Part shown: one piece after another, positions 38,163 through 46,307 of the stretch
Layout of the letters: each line of letters opens with the position of its first letter
Position numbering within the stretch: the first letter of the stretch is position 1
Position numbers and translations under genes: made by a program
Notes under the pieces: generated by a model
The model's database searches: none
What the model was told of the DNA's origin: nothing
Seen by the model: the letters and a program-made list of their open reading frames with translations, nothing else
DNA from: Bacillus sp. SB49
GTDB lineage: Bacteria; Bacillota; Bacilli; Bacillales; Halobacillaceae
NCBI RefSeq assembly: GCF_000469135.2
Contig: NZ_CP048117.1
Coordinates: 425,001 to 489,000, forward strand
DNA length: 64,000 bases
Reading direction: 5' to 3'

Positions 38163-39506
38163 ATGAACAGCTTTCTGACGGTGTTGGTGGATATATTAAG
38201 TCAACCGGCGATTCTTGTTGCTATGATTGCCTTGATCGGGTTAGTCGCCCAGAAGAAAAACGTGTCAGACACGATGAAGGGAACGACGAAGACATTCGTC
38301 GGTTTCCTCGTCATCTCAGCGGGAGCCGGTATTTTGGAAACGTCCTTGGTACCGTTCGGCTCCATGTTCCAGGAGGCGTTCAACGTCTCCGGGGTAGTAC
38401 CGAATAATGAAGCGATTGTAGCACTTGCCTTAAATGAGTATGGTTCCAATACAGCACTTATCATGTTCTTCGGAATGATTGTAAATATTCTGATCGCCCG
38501 TTTCACCCGGTTTAAATACATTTTCCTGACGGGGCATCACACGTTATATATGGCTTGTATGCTCGCCGTCATCATGGCCGTGGCCGGCTTCAACACGATT
38601 CCGCAAATCGCCGCCGGAGCGGTTGCGTTGGGTATCATCATGACCTTATCCCCTGCGATTCTTCAGCCGTTCATGCGGGAGCTGACAGGGAACGATAACG
38701 TCGCATTAGGTCACTTCAGTGCGGTCGGTTATGCAATCAGCGGCTTAGTCGGGAAAGCCTTGAAATCAGAGAAGTCCACATCGACAGAGAAAATCAACTT
38801 TCCGAAAGGTCTTGGTTTCTTACGGGACAGTACGGTAAGTATTGCACTTACAATGGTTGTCATGTATTTGATTGTCGCTTTGGCAGCAGGTCCGTCTTTC
38901 ATTGAAGCGGAACTCAGCGACGGTACGAATTTCCTTGTCTTCTCTTTCATTCAGGCAGGTAATTTTGCTGCTGGTGTATTCATCATTTTGTCCGGAGTAC
39001 GTCTCGTTCTTGCGGAAATCGTCCCGGCTTTCAAAGGGATTTCTACGAAGCTTGTTCCTAATGCGAAGCCTGCCTTGGACGTTCCGATTGTCTATACGTA
39101 CGCGCCGAATGCCGTATTGATCGGCTTCTTCTCCAGTTTCATCGGAGGTCTCTTCAGTATGGTCGTCATGGCACTTGTCGGAAGTACCATCATTCTTCCA
39201 GGCGTCGTTCCACACTTCTTCACAGGAGCAGCTGCCGGCGTGTTCGGTAATGCTACGGGCGGGGTAAGAGGAGCCGTTGGGGGATCTTTTGTAAACGGTA
39301 TCATAATTTCGTTTCTGCCGATCTTCCTGCTGCCGGTCCTGGGAGAGCTTGGATTCGCCAACACGACGTTCTCGGATGCCGATTTCGGTGTGAGTGGAAT
39401 TTTCTTCGGAACACTTGCCAACTACGCCGGGCCGCTGGCTATTGTCATCAGTCTTGTCGTCATTCTGGCGCTTATGGTCATCCCGTTCAAGAAGAAAACC
39501 AGTTGA
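38163..39506 (+). CDS. ulaA: PTS EIIC transporter, ascorbate (UlaA) family
   Basis: 447 residues, about eleven transmembrane helices. UlaA-family features: N-terminal FLTVLVDILSQPAILVAMIALIGLVAQKK (in pieces), GHHTLYMACMLAV, and PHFFTGAAAGVFGNATGG. This family takes up and phosphorylates L-ascorbate in enterics, but members near transketolase genes probably carry other sugars or sugar acids. GGGGAGG precedes the ATG. It sits between EIIB and transketolase in one transcript. Substrate uncertain. Confidence 0.85.
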   Translation: MNSFLTVLVDILSQPAILVAMIALIGLVAQKKNVSDTMKGTTKTFVGFLVISAGAGILETSLVPFGSMFQEAFNVSGVVPNNEAIVALALNEYGSNTALIMFFGMIVNILIARFTRFKYIFLTGHHTLYMACMLAVIMAVAGFNTIPQIAAGAVALGIIMTLSPAILQPFMRELTGNDNVALGHFSAVGYAISGLVGKALKSEKSTSTEKINFPKGLGFLRDSTVSIALTMVVMYLIVALAAGPSFIEAELSDGTNFLVFSFIQAGNFAAGVFIILSGVRLVLAEIVPAFKGISTKLVPNAKPALDVPIVYTYAPNAVLIGFFSSFIGGLFSMVVMALVGSTIILPGVVPHFFTGAAAGVFGNATGGVRGAVGGSFVNGIIISFLPIFLLPVLGELGFANTTFSDADFGVSGIFFGTLANYAGPLAIVISLVVILALMVIPFKKKTS

Positions 39507-39539
39507 TCTTGTGGAAATACAAATAACGGAGGCGATAGC

Positions 39540-41543
39540 ATGTCCATTTCGACAGATAAGGTATCCGAGTTGTCCGTCAATACAATCCGTACGTTGAATA
39601 TCGATAGTGTAGAAAAAGCCGACCACGGTCACCCGGGGATGCCGATGGGGGCTGCACCTATGGCCTATGCCTTGTGGAAGAACTTCCTCAACGTAAACCC
39701 GGACAACCCCAATTGGTTCAATAGAGACCGGTTCGTCCTCTCGGCAGGGCATGGCTCGACACTGCTTTACAGCCTGCTTCACCTTTCCGGATATGAGGTA
39801 TCGATCGATGATCTGAAAAATTTCCGGCAGCTTGGCAGTAAAACGCCCGGCCACCCGGAATACGGCATCACTCCGGGAGTAGAGGTAACGACAGGGCCGC
39901 TCGGTCAGGGAATACCGGCAAGTGTCGGTTTGGCCTTGGCGGAGAGGCACCTGGCGGAAACCGACAACCGTGATGGATATCCGGTTGTCGACCATTATAC
40001 GTACACGATCTGCGGGGACGGCGACTTGATGGAAGGCGTATCCTATGAAGCTGCGTCTCTCGCAGGTCACTTAGGGCTTGGGCGCCTGATCGTCCTCTAT
40101 GATTCCAATGATGTCAGCTTGGATGGTGGTCTCGACCTTTCTTTCTCGGAAGATGTGGAAAGCAGGTTCACCTCCTGTCATTGGCATTATCTTAAAGTAG
40201 AAGACGGCAACAATATTTCGGCAGTGGAGCGTGCCATCGAGGAAGCGAAGGCGGAGACGGAGAAGCCGACGATTATCGAGATCAAAACGATCATCGGTTA
40301 CGGAGCATCCAGTATTCAAGGAACGAGCGATGCGCACAGCGATCCGCTTGGGAAAGAAGAAGTGGAGCGGACGAAACGATTCTATAAGTGGGAGTATGAA
40401 GAGGAGTTCTTCGTTCCGGAAGAAGTCTACCAGGATTTTCGGATGATCAAAGAAAGAGGGAAAGCGAAGGAGCAGGAATGGGAAGCGACCTTCGGTGAAT
40501 ATAAAAAAGCCTTCCCGGAGCAGGCTGTGGAATTAGAAAGGCTCCTGGCGGGCAGGCTCCCGGAGGACTGGTCACGGGTGCTTCCTTCCTATGAAGAGGG
40601 GGAGACGCTTGCTACCAGAGCGGCTTCTGGAGAACTGCTGAATGCACTTGCTGATGTAATGCCTGAATTTGTCGGCGGGTCTGCTGATTTAGATTCCTCA
40701 ACGAAGACGCGATTGAAAAAGTACCCGGACTTCACTCCTTCCGATTACGCGGGTAGAAACATCCGCTTCGGAGTCAGGGAATTCGCTATGGGAGCAATCG
40801 CCAATGGTCTCGCTCTGCACCATTTAAGGCCATTTGTCAGTACGTTCTTCGTTTTCTCGGATTACCTGCGCCCCGCTGTCCGGCTTGCCTCACTCATGGG
40901 AATACCGGTCACGTACGTATTTACCCATGACAGTGTAGCGGTAGGACAGGATGGACCTACGCATGAACCGGTCGAACAGCTGGCCTCGTTCCGGGCAATG
41001 CCGGGATTGTGTGTCCTCCGTCCGGCGGATGCAAATGAAACGAAGGAAGCTTGGAAGATTGCCGTAGAGCAGCAAGATCAGCCGACGATGCTGGTGTTGG
41101 GAAGGCAGGGCGTACCAACGCTTAAACATACGGATTCGCATGCAGCAGACGGCGTGAGAAGAGGTGCCTACATCCTCTCTGAAGCAGCTGGAGAACCGTC
41201 GGGGATTGTGATAGCGGCTGGATCAGAAGTGCCTTTGGCTTTGGAAGCGCAGGAACAATTGGCAGCGGAGGGGCTGTATGTCCGGGTCGTCAGCATGCCG
41301 TCATGGGATCTGTTTGAAAAACAAGCGCCGGAGTACAAAGAGCACGTGCTTCCGAAGGACATCAAAAAGCGGCTGGTCGTCGAGATGGGATCGAAGCTTG
41401 GCTGGAGAGAGTATGCAGGAGACGAAGGCTTGGTAATAAGTGTCGATACTTTCGGCACCTCAGGACCTGGAGATGAAGTGATCGCCGCGTTCGGTTTCAC
41501 CGTAGAGAACGTCGTTCATAACTTCAAGTCTCTGTTGAAGTAA
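39540..41543 (+). CDS. tkt: Transketolase
   Basis: 667 residues, full length. Thiamine diphosphate enzyme moving two-carbon units between sugar phosphates. Motifs: [17 protein letters not shown], ThDP site [20 protein letters not shown] (in pieces) to [10 protein letters not shown], and the activating Glu in [18 protein letters not shown] precedes the ATG. Because it is the last gene of a PTS operon it is probably a second, pathway-specific transketolase feeding the imported sugar phosphate into the pentose phosphate pathway; the housekeeping tkt is not in this window. Confidence 0.93.
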   Translation: MSISTDKVSELSVNTIRTLNIDSVEKADHGHPGMPMGAAPMAYALWKNFLNVNPDNPNWFNRDRFVLSAGHGSTLLYSLLHLSGYEVSIDDLKNFRQLGSKTPGHPEYGITPGVEVTTGPLGQGIPASVGLALAERHLAETDNRDGYPVVDHYTYTICGDGDLMEGVSYEAASLAGHLGLGRLIVLYDSNDVSLDGGLDLSFSEDVESRFTSCHWHYLKVEDGNNISAVERAIEEAKAETEKPTIIEIKTIIGYGASSIQGTSDAHSDPLGKEEVERTKRFYKWEYEEEFFVPEEVYQDFRMIKERGKAKEQEWEATFGEYKKAFPEQAVELERLLAGRLPEDWSRVLPSYEEGETLATRAASGELLNALADVMPEFVGGSADLDSSTKTRLKKYPDFTPSDYAGRNIRFGVREFAMGAIANGLALHHLRPFVSTFFVFSDYLRPAVRLASLMGIPVTYVFTHDSVAVGQDGPTHEPVEQLASFRAMPGLCVLRPADANETKEAWKIAVEQQDQPTMLVLGRQGVPTLKHTDSHAADGVRRGAYILSEAAGEPSGIVIAAGSEVPLALEAQEQLAAEGLYVRVVSMPSWDLFEKQAPEYKEHVLPKDIKKRLVVEMGSKLGWREYAGDEGLVISVDTFGTSGPGDEVIAAFGFTVENVVHNFKSLLK

Positions 41544-41554
41544 GTTCCTGTATG

Positions 41555-41592
41555 AGGTAACCTTTTTCTGGGTTACCTTATTTCTTTTTTTT
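41555..41592 (+). terminator. Terminator of the PTS-transketolase operon
   Basis: AGGTAACC pairs with GGTTACCT around an eight-base loop and is followed by a T-rich tract with TTTTTTTT. Confidence 0.85.
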
Positions 41593-41619
41593 ACTAGAAG
41601 AAGGCAAGGAGGAAGCATT

Positions 41620-42414
41620 ATGTACGCAGCGGATTATCATCATCATACGAACCATTCGTTTGATTCAAAGGCAGAGATGGAGGACGTTTGTGCGAGTGCA
41701 GTGAATAAAGGGTTTAACGAGATTTGCTTTACCGAACACTTCTCTGTCAATCCGAATGTGCCGACATATGGACACATGGACTTCGAGAGGTACTTTTCTG
41801 AGATAGAGAGATGCCGCGAGGAGTTTGAGGGCAGGCTGACCATCAAGGCAGGGATCGAATTATGCGAACCGCACTTGATGAAAGCGGAATACGAGGAGGT
41901 CTTACGGGATAAAGACCTCGATTTCATCCTCGGTTCCGTTCACAACATAGAAGAAACGAAGCTTAGGAAAGTCCTGCAGGAGAAGGAGCGGGAAGCGGCT
42001 TACCGCGCCTACTTCGAGGAAATGTACGCGCTTGTCGAAGGTGCCGATATAGACGTGCTCGCTCACCTGGATTTGATGAAACGCTACGACGGGACGGCAG
42101 GAGAGAAATACGCATTCCGCGACTACGAAGCATTGTTAAGGAAAATTCTGCGGAAGGCGGTCGATCGCGGCATCGGGATCGAAATCAATACGTCCGGCTT
42201 ATCCAACCAGAAAGTCGGAGAGGCTTTTCCTACGATGGATATTTTGAAGCTTTATAAAGAGGTGGGCGGCGAGATCCTGACAATCGGGTCGGACTCGCAC
42301 AAGCCGGAGACAACGGGAGATTACTGGGAGAGCGCGGTCAGCATGGCGAAACAGGCAGGATTTAAGCGCCTCTATACTTTTACGAAAAGGGATCCCCAGC
42401 CGTACGATATATAA
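41620..42414 (+). CDS. PHP-domain phosphatase, HisJ-type
   Basis: 264 residues. PHP metal-binding motifs: YHHHTNHSFDS at the N-terminus, FTEHF, GIELCEP, GSVHNI, LAHLDLM, EINTSG and IGSDSHKPE. The family is histidinol-phosphatase HisJ in B. subtilis, but no his genes are near and many PHP paralogues hydrolyse other phosphates. AAGGAGG precedes the ATG; it has its own terminator and follows the PTS operon terminator, so it is a single-gene unit. Confidence 0.85.
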   Translation: MYAADYHHHTNHSFDSKAEMEDVCASAVNKGFNEICFTEHFSVNPNVPTYGHMDFERYFSEIERCREEFEGRLTIKAGIELCEPHLMKAEYEEVLRDKDLDFILGSVHNIEETKLRKVLQEKEREAAYRAYFEEMYALVEGADIDVLAHLDLMKRYDGTAGEKYAFRDYEALLRKILRKAVDRGIGIEINTSGLSNQKVGEAFPTMDILKLYKEVGGEILTIGSDSHKPETTGDYWESAVSMAKQAGFKRLYTFTKRDPQPYDI

Positions 42415-42423
42415 GAAAACAGA

Positions 42424-42457
42424 GCGGACATCTTTTGACATGGATGTCTGCTTTTTT
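42424..42457 (+). terminator. Terminator of the PHP gene
   Basis: GCGGACATC pairs with GATGTCTGC (one G:T) around a ten-base loop, followed by TTTTTT. Confidence 0.88.
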
Positions 42458-42649
42458 CTTCTGTCTTTAGACACCATTAAGGTACCGTTAGTCGATTATA
42501 CATATACAAGCCTGCGTCGAAATAGCCGAAAAAAAAATGAGGGGAGACGGTTTGCGATAATGGCCTAGGGCCGGACTAATCCCCGGAAATGGCCGGAGAA
42601 GCGGTCCTTGGGACGGCCGCGTAAACGGCCCCTTTATATAAACAAAATA
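42458..42649. other. GC-rich structured non-coding region
   Basis: No gene. It contains several GC-rich inverted repeats (GGCCG/CGGCC near 42613-42629, CCGG pairs near 42575-42600). Read on the minus strand it ends in a C-rich stretch followed by nine T (about 42536-42527), so a transcript from the Fur promoter that passed the first weak stop could end here. Confidence 0.3.
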
Positions 42650-42764
42650 AAACAAGAATAAACAAATAATCATGAGGCGGCCGATTTGTGAGGAAAGGGA
42701 AGTAGTCTTTCCGATATCCATAGAGCTGGAGGGGGAGGTTGTTTTACAAAATTTTGTTTGTAAG
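42650..42764 (-). ncRNA. Candidate Fur-controlled C-rich small RNA
   Basis: Starting about seven bases after the -10 box, the minus strand gives a 5' hairpin (TTACAAA/TTTGTAA), then a single-stranded CCTCCCCCTCC (42728-42738) exactly complementary to a Shine-Dalgarno run, then a GGAAAG/CTTTCC hairpin containing further C-rich bases, then a weak ACAAAT/ATTTGT stem before a T-rich tract. This is the layout of FsrA, the Fur-regulated anti-Shine-Dalgarno RNA of B. subtilis. I cannot show sequence homology. The only open frame begins inside the -10 box and so could not be translated from this promoter. Confidence 0.45.
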
Positions 42765-42770
42765 CACAAC

Positions 42771-42799
42771 ATGATAACGATAATCTTTATCAGTCTTAA
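42771..42799 (-). promoter_or_regulatory. Fur box within a minus-strand promoter
   Basis: GATAACGATAATCTTTATC (42773-42791) matches the 19-base Fur consensus at 17 positions. On the minus strand TTAAGA (42794-42799) and TATCAT (42771-42776) flank it with a 17-base spacer, so Fur would cover the promoter. It is the only good Fur box seen in the window. Confidence 0.75.
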
Positions 42800-42801
42800 C
42801 T

Positions 42802-42826
42802 AAAAAAAGTAGCCCTCATCGGCTAC
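42802..42826 (-). terminator. Terminator of the DUF1540 gene
   Basis: On the minus strand GTAGCC pairs with GGCTAC and is followed by TTTTTTT (42802-42808). It separates the DUF1540 gene from the Fur-box promoter. Confidence 0.8.
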
Positions 42827-42854
42827 CAGGAATACCTTCTATTCGGTTATGTGT

Positions 42855-43010
42855 CTAGTGCTTCGCTTCAAATGTCTTGCAGTCTGTTTCGTTTTGAGAC
42901 GAGGCGGTTTTTCCTGATTCACTGATGATGAAGATTGTTTCTGCTCCACACTTCTGACCGTCTTCATTATGCACACAGTTCTTCACGTCACACAGAACAT
43001 CCATTGCCAT
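42855..43010 (-). CDS. DUF1540 small Cys-containing protein
   Basis: 51 residues, too short for routine gene callers. ATG 43010 has GGAGGTGA six bases upstream. The sequence has the DUF1540 pattern: CDVKNCVHNEDGQKCGAETIFI, in pieces, then a late TDCKTFEAKH, with four cysteines (about 7, 12, 21 and 44) spaced for a metal site or disulphides. DUF1540 proteins are widespread in spore-forming Firmicutes; the function is unknown. It has its own terminator and is divergent from the first antiporter gene. Confidence 0.85.
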   Translation of the reverse strand: MAMDVLCDVKNCVHNEDGQKCGAETIFIISESGKTASSQNETDCKTFEAKH

Positions 43011-43129
43011 GCTGCGTCACCTCCTGAAGAAGCATTTGTTTATTCATATACCCGCAATGGGTGGATTCTACACCTCAGCCTCTCGGATAGGTGTTCATTC
43101 CGAACAATTTTTCTTGTCCAATGTCAGCA

Positions 43130-43174
43130 AATATGACAAATCGTATTCAAAAAAGCTCTCTATGTTGGTATGAT
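43130..43174 (+). promoter_or_regulatory. Promoter and dyad operator of first NhaC gene
   Basis: TTCAAA (43146-43151), 17 bases, TATGAT (43169-43174). Overlapping the -35 is AATATGA-CAAA-TCGTATT (43130-43147), a 7-4-7 dyad with one mismatch. The second antiporter gene has the same layout. Confidence 0.6.
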
Positions 43175-43220
43175 GAGAAAATACTTAAATTATATGAAAA
43201 GGATATAGGGAGAGATTGAA

Positions 43221-44636
43221 GTGAAGGAAGGAAGATTACCGTCTTTATTGGAAGTATTTCTCGTATTAGCTGCATTTCTAGTTGTCGTATTTTCATTTAC
43301 GGCACTGTTTGAACTGCCGATCCAGCTTGCACTGTTCGTCGGGTGGTTCATTGTCATTTTACTAGGTTTGCGTTTAGGATTTACGTATGATTCTCTACAG
43401 AACTCCATGATCAAAGGGATTTCCAACGGGTTGGAAGCAGTCATCATCCTGATGGCGGTCGGTGCTTTGATTGGTACCTGGATTGCAGGTGGGATCGTTC
43501 CCACAATCATTTATTACGGCTTGGACTTTATCCACCCTTCTATTTTTCTATTAGCTACATTAATTATATGTGCACTGACCTCCTTATCCACAGGAACATC
43601 CTGGGGAACGGTCGGTACAGCGGGGATTGCAATGATGGGGATCGGGGAAGGACTCGGACTGCCGCTTCCCCTTGTAGCGGGTGCTGTGTTATCCGGGGCC
43701 TACTTTGGTGATAAATTATCACCGCTTTCAGACAGCACCGTCCTTGCGGCATCGATGTCGAAGGTTAACGTGATTTCGCACGTGAAGTCGATGCTGTATC
43801 TGGATGTGCCCGCATTCATCATTACATCGATTCTGTTTACGGCTGCCGGTTTTTATTACGGGACGGGAGATGTAGATTTGGACAGAGTCCAGTCGATTAT
43901 GACGTCCTTGAATGAGACGTTCACCATCAATCCTGTCATGTTCGTGCCGGCATTGATCGTCATCGGCTTGCTGATCTTGAAGAAGCCGTCTATTCCTACG
44001 ATATCCTTCGGGGCGCTGGTAGGAGTCATTTGGGCGGTGGTCTTCCAGGGAGCGGATGTGGTTTCTTCGATCGATGCGGCCTACAATGGCTTTCAAATTG
44101 AATCCGGATCCGAATTCATCGATGAACTGCTGAACAGGGGTGGTATTGGCGGCATGCTTGGATCTATCGCGGTAATTATCCTGGGCCTTGGTATCGGCGG
44201 CATGCTGGAGAAGGTCGGCGTCCTTACAGTCATCATGAATACGTTCGTAGATAAAATCAGAAGTGCGGGCAGCTTGTCTGTATCGACGGTTTTTGCCGGA
44301 TTGTTTACGAATATATTCGGTTGTGCGATGTACGTCTCCTTAATTCTGACACCGAAGCTGATGGAGAAAAGTTATGACAGGCTCCGAATCGACCGGAGAG
44401 TCTTATCTAGGAACACGGAGGTCGGCGGGACGATGACCTCCGGAATGGTACCGTGGTCGGATAACGGCATTTTTATGGCCGGTATTCTTGGCGTGTCGAC
44501 GTTATCCTATCTACCATTCATGTGGATGAGTTTCGTATCGATCGCGCTTGTCATCCTATATGGATACACAGGTACATTCATCTGGTATACCAATCAAGAG
44601 GAAGCGGAAGAAGATTTGTCCGATTCCGTTCACTGA
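43221..44636 (+). CDS. NhaC/MleN-family Na+ antiporter, copy 1
   Basis: 471 residues, GTG start with GGGAGAG upstream, about eleven to twelve transmembrane helices. NhaC family signatures: LSTGTSWGTVGTAGIAMMGIG, LSGAYFGDKLSPLSDSTVLAAS and GGTMTSGMVPWSDNGIFMAGIL. B. subtilis MleN, which exchanges malate and protons for lactate and sodium, belongs here and lies downstream of ansAB. In this window the neighbours are asparaginase and aspartase, so an amino- or dicarboxylic-acid antiport is likely. Nearly identical to the next gene. A terminator follows, so it is a separate unit. Confidence 0.88.
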   Translation: MKEGRLPSLLEVFLVLAAFLVVVFSFTALFELPIQLALFVGWFIVILLGLRLGFTYDSLQNSMIKGISNGLEAVIILMAVGALIGTWIAGGIVPTIIYYGLDFIHPSIFLLATLIICALTSLSTGTSWGTVGTAGIAMMGIGEGLGLPLPLVAGAVLSGAYFGDKLSPLSDSTVLAASMSKVNVISHVKSMLYLDVPAFIITSILFTAAGFYYGTGDVDLDRVQSIMTSLNETFTINPVMFVPALIVIGLLILKKPSIPTISFGALVGVIWAVVFQGADVVSSIDAAYNGFQIESGSEFIDELLNRGGIGGMLGSIAVIILGLGIGGMLEKVGVLTVIMNTFVDKIRSAGSLSVSTVFAGLFTNIFGCAMYVSLILTPKLMEKSYDRLRIDRRVLSRNTEVGGTMTSGMVPWSDNGIFMAGILGVSTLSYLPFMWMSFVSIALVILYGYTGTFIWYTNQEEAEEDLSDSVH

Positions 44637-44648
44637 TAGAGATATGAC

Positions 44649-44690
44649 AAAAAGGCTCTTCCTGCCGCTGCGGCAGGAGGGCTTTTTTTT
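44649..44690 (+). terminator. Terminator of first NhaC gene
   Basis: CCTGCCGC/GCGGCAGG core stem extended by GGCT/GGGC and A/T runs, ending TTTTTTTT. Confidence 0.92.
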
Positions 44691-44725
44691 ATTGTAGAAT
44701 ATCCCAGAATCTTTATTATTCTCAA

Positions 44726-44770
44726 AATGCGTAAAAACGCATTCAAAAAAGTAGATTCCTATGTTATTAT
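44726..44770 (+). promoter_or_regulatory. Promoter and dyad operator of second NhaC operon
   Basis: AATGCGT-AAAA-ACGCATT (44726-44743) is a perfect 7-4-7 dyad overlapping the -35 TTCAAA (44742-44747); TATTAT (44765-44770) follows after 17 bases. Same geometry as in front of copy 1, though the half-site sequence differs. Confidence 0.65.
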
Positions 44771-44835
44771 GAGGAAAATTGTTCTCGTATTGCGTACTTG
44801 GCTTGTTTTTAAAAAGAAAATAGGAGGAGATTGCA

Positions 44836-46269
44836 ATGAAGGAAGCAAGGTTACCGTCTCTATTGGAAGTCTGTTGTGTGCTGGCTGCGTTTCTGGCTGT
44901 GGTGTTTTCGTTTACCGCGCTGTTGGAACTGCCGATTCAGCTGGCGCTGTTTGTCGGTTGGTTTATCGTCATGTTACTGGGGTTGAGATTGGGTTTTACG
45001 TATGATTCCTTGCAGGGTTCGATCATCAAAGGAATATCGAACGGGTTGGAAGCAGTCATCATCTTGATGGCGGTTGGTGCTTTAATCGGTACGTGGATTG
45101 CCGGTGGGGTCGTTCCAACGATCATTTATTATGGTCTTGACTTCATTCATCCTTCTATCTTTTTATTAGCTACTTTAATTATATGTGCGTTGACATCTCT
45201 TTCCACAGGAACGTCCTGGGGAACTGTCGGCACCGCCGGGATTGCAATGATGGGAATCGGTGAGGGGCTTGGGCTTCCGCTTCCGTTAGTAGCAGGTGCA
45301 GTCTTGTCCGGTGCTTATTTCGGAGATAAATTGTCACCGCTTTCAGACAGTACGGTGCTGGCTGCATCGATGTCGAAAGTCAACGTCATTTCCCACGTGA
45401 AATCGATGTTGTACCTTGATGTACCAGCGTTTATCATTACGGCTATTCTCTTTACAGGAGCAGGGTTCTACCATGGCAGCGGCAATATCGATCTGGACAG
45501 GGTCCAATCGATCATGACGTCCTTGAATGATACCTTCAACATCAGTCCGCTTATGCTTGCACCCGCGGTTATTGTCATTGGATTGTTGATCATGAAGAAG
45601 CCGTCCATCCCGACGATTTCCTTCGGTGCATTGGTCGGGATCATATGGGCCGTATTGTTTCAGAATGCGGATGTCGTGTCATCCATTGAGACAGCTTACA
45701 ATGGATTCCAGATCAGCTCCGGCTCTGAATTCATCGATGAATTACTGAACAGGGGAGGCATAAGCGGAATGCTCGGCTCCATTGCGGTCATCATTCTCGG
45801 TCTTGGTATCGGAGGTATGCTGGAGAAGGTGGGCGTATTGACCGTCATCATGAACACGTTCGTGGACAAGATCAAGAATGCCGGGAGCCTTTCTGTATCA
45901 ACAATTTTTACTGGGTTGTTCACCAATATTTTCGGCTGTGCGATGTATGTGTCGCTGATTTTGACACCGAAGCTGATGGAAAGCAGTTATGACAGACTAC
46001 ATATCGACCGCAGGGTTCTATCAAGGAATACGGAGGTCGGCGGGACGATGACATCCGGAATGGTGCCGTGGTCGGATAACGGGATTTTCATGGCGGGAAT
46101 CCTCGGTGTGTCGACGTTGTCTTATCTGCCGTTCATGTGGATGAGCTTCGTATCGATTGCGCTTGTCATCATCTACGGGTACACAGGCAAATTCATCTGG
46201 TATACGGATGGAGCAGAAACGGAAATAGAAACGGATATGGAAGAGGATGTATCTGATATAGCAAAATGA
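44836..46269 (+). CDS. NhaC/MleN-family Na+ antiporter, copy 2
   Basis: 477 residues. Largely the same protein as copy 1: the central LSTGTSWGTVGTAGIAMMGIG, DKLSPLSDST and VPWSDNG blocks are unchanged and differences cluster in loops and the acidic C-terminal tail (TEIETDMEEDVSDIAK). GGAGGAGA precedes the ATG. It is followed at 38 bases by an asparaginase and then aspartase with no terminator between, so it belongs to an asparagine/aspartate catabolic operon and may exchange aspartate, fumarate or malate. Nucleotide differences are mostly at third positions, so the duplication is not very recent. Confidence 0.88.
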   Translation: MKEARLPSLLEVCCVLAAFLAVVFSFTALLELPIQLALFVGWFIVMLLGLRLGFTYDSLQGSIIKGISNGLEAVIILMAVGALIGTWIAGGVVPTIIYYGLDFIHPSIFLLATLIICALTSLSTGTSWGTVGTAGIAMMGIGEGLGLPLPLVAGAVLSGAYFGDKLSPLSDSTVLAASMSKVNVISHVKSMLYLDVPAFIITAILFTGAGFYHGSGNIDLDRVQSIMTSLNDTFNISPLMLAPAVIVIGLLIMKKPSIPTISFGALVGIIWAVLFQNADVVSSIETAYNGFQISSGSEFIDELLNRGGISGMLGSIAVIILGLGIGGMLEKVGVLTVIMNTFVDKIKNAGSLSVSTIFTGLFTNIFGCAMYVSLILTPKLMESSYDRLHIDRRVLSRNTEVGGTMTSGMVPWSDNGIFMAGILGVSTLSYLPFMWMSFVSIALVIIYGYTGKFIWYTDGAETEIETDMEEDVSDIAK

Positions 46270-46307
46270 CAGAGAAGAAAAAGGAAGCAGGGAAAGGGTG
46301 TTCATCA

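Noticed and set aside
38820-40070. Minus-strand reading frame of 416 codons over ulaA/transketolase
   Set aside because: It crosses two well-supported genes on the other strand, has an Arg/Cys-rich unnatural composition and no start signal.
42488-42772. Minus-strand frame of 94 codons in the Fur-box gap
   Set aside because: Its ATG lies in the -10 box of the Fur-controlled promoter and would not be in the transcript; it also runs through GC-rich dyads and has no ribosome binding site.
45390-45420. CACGTG-centred sequence in the second antiporter gene resembling parS
   Set aside because: Only about 12 of 16 positions match the Spo0J site and it is fully explained as coding sequence; the paralogue differs there.
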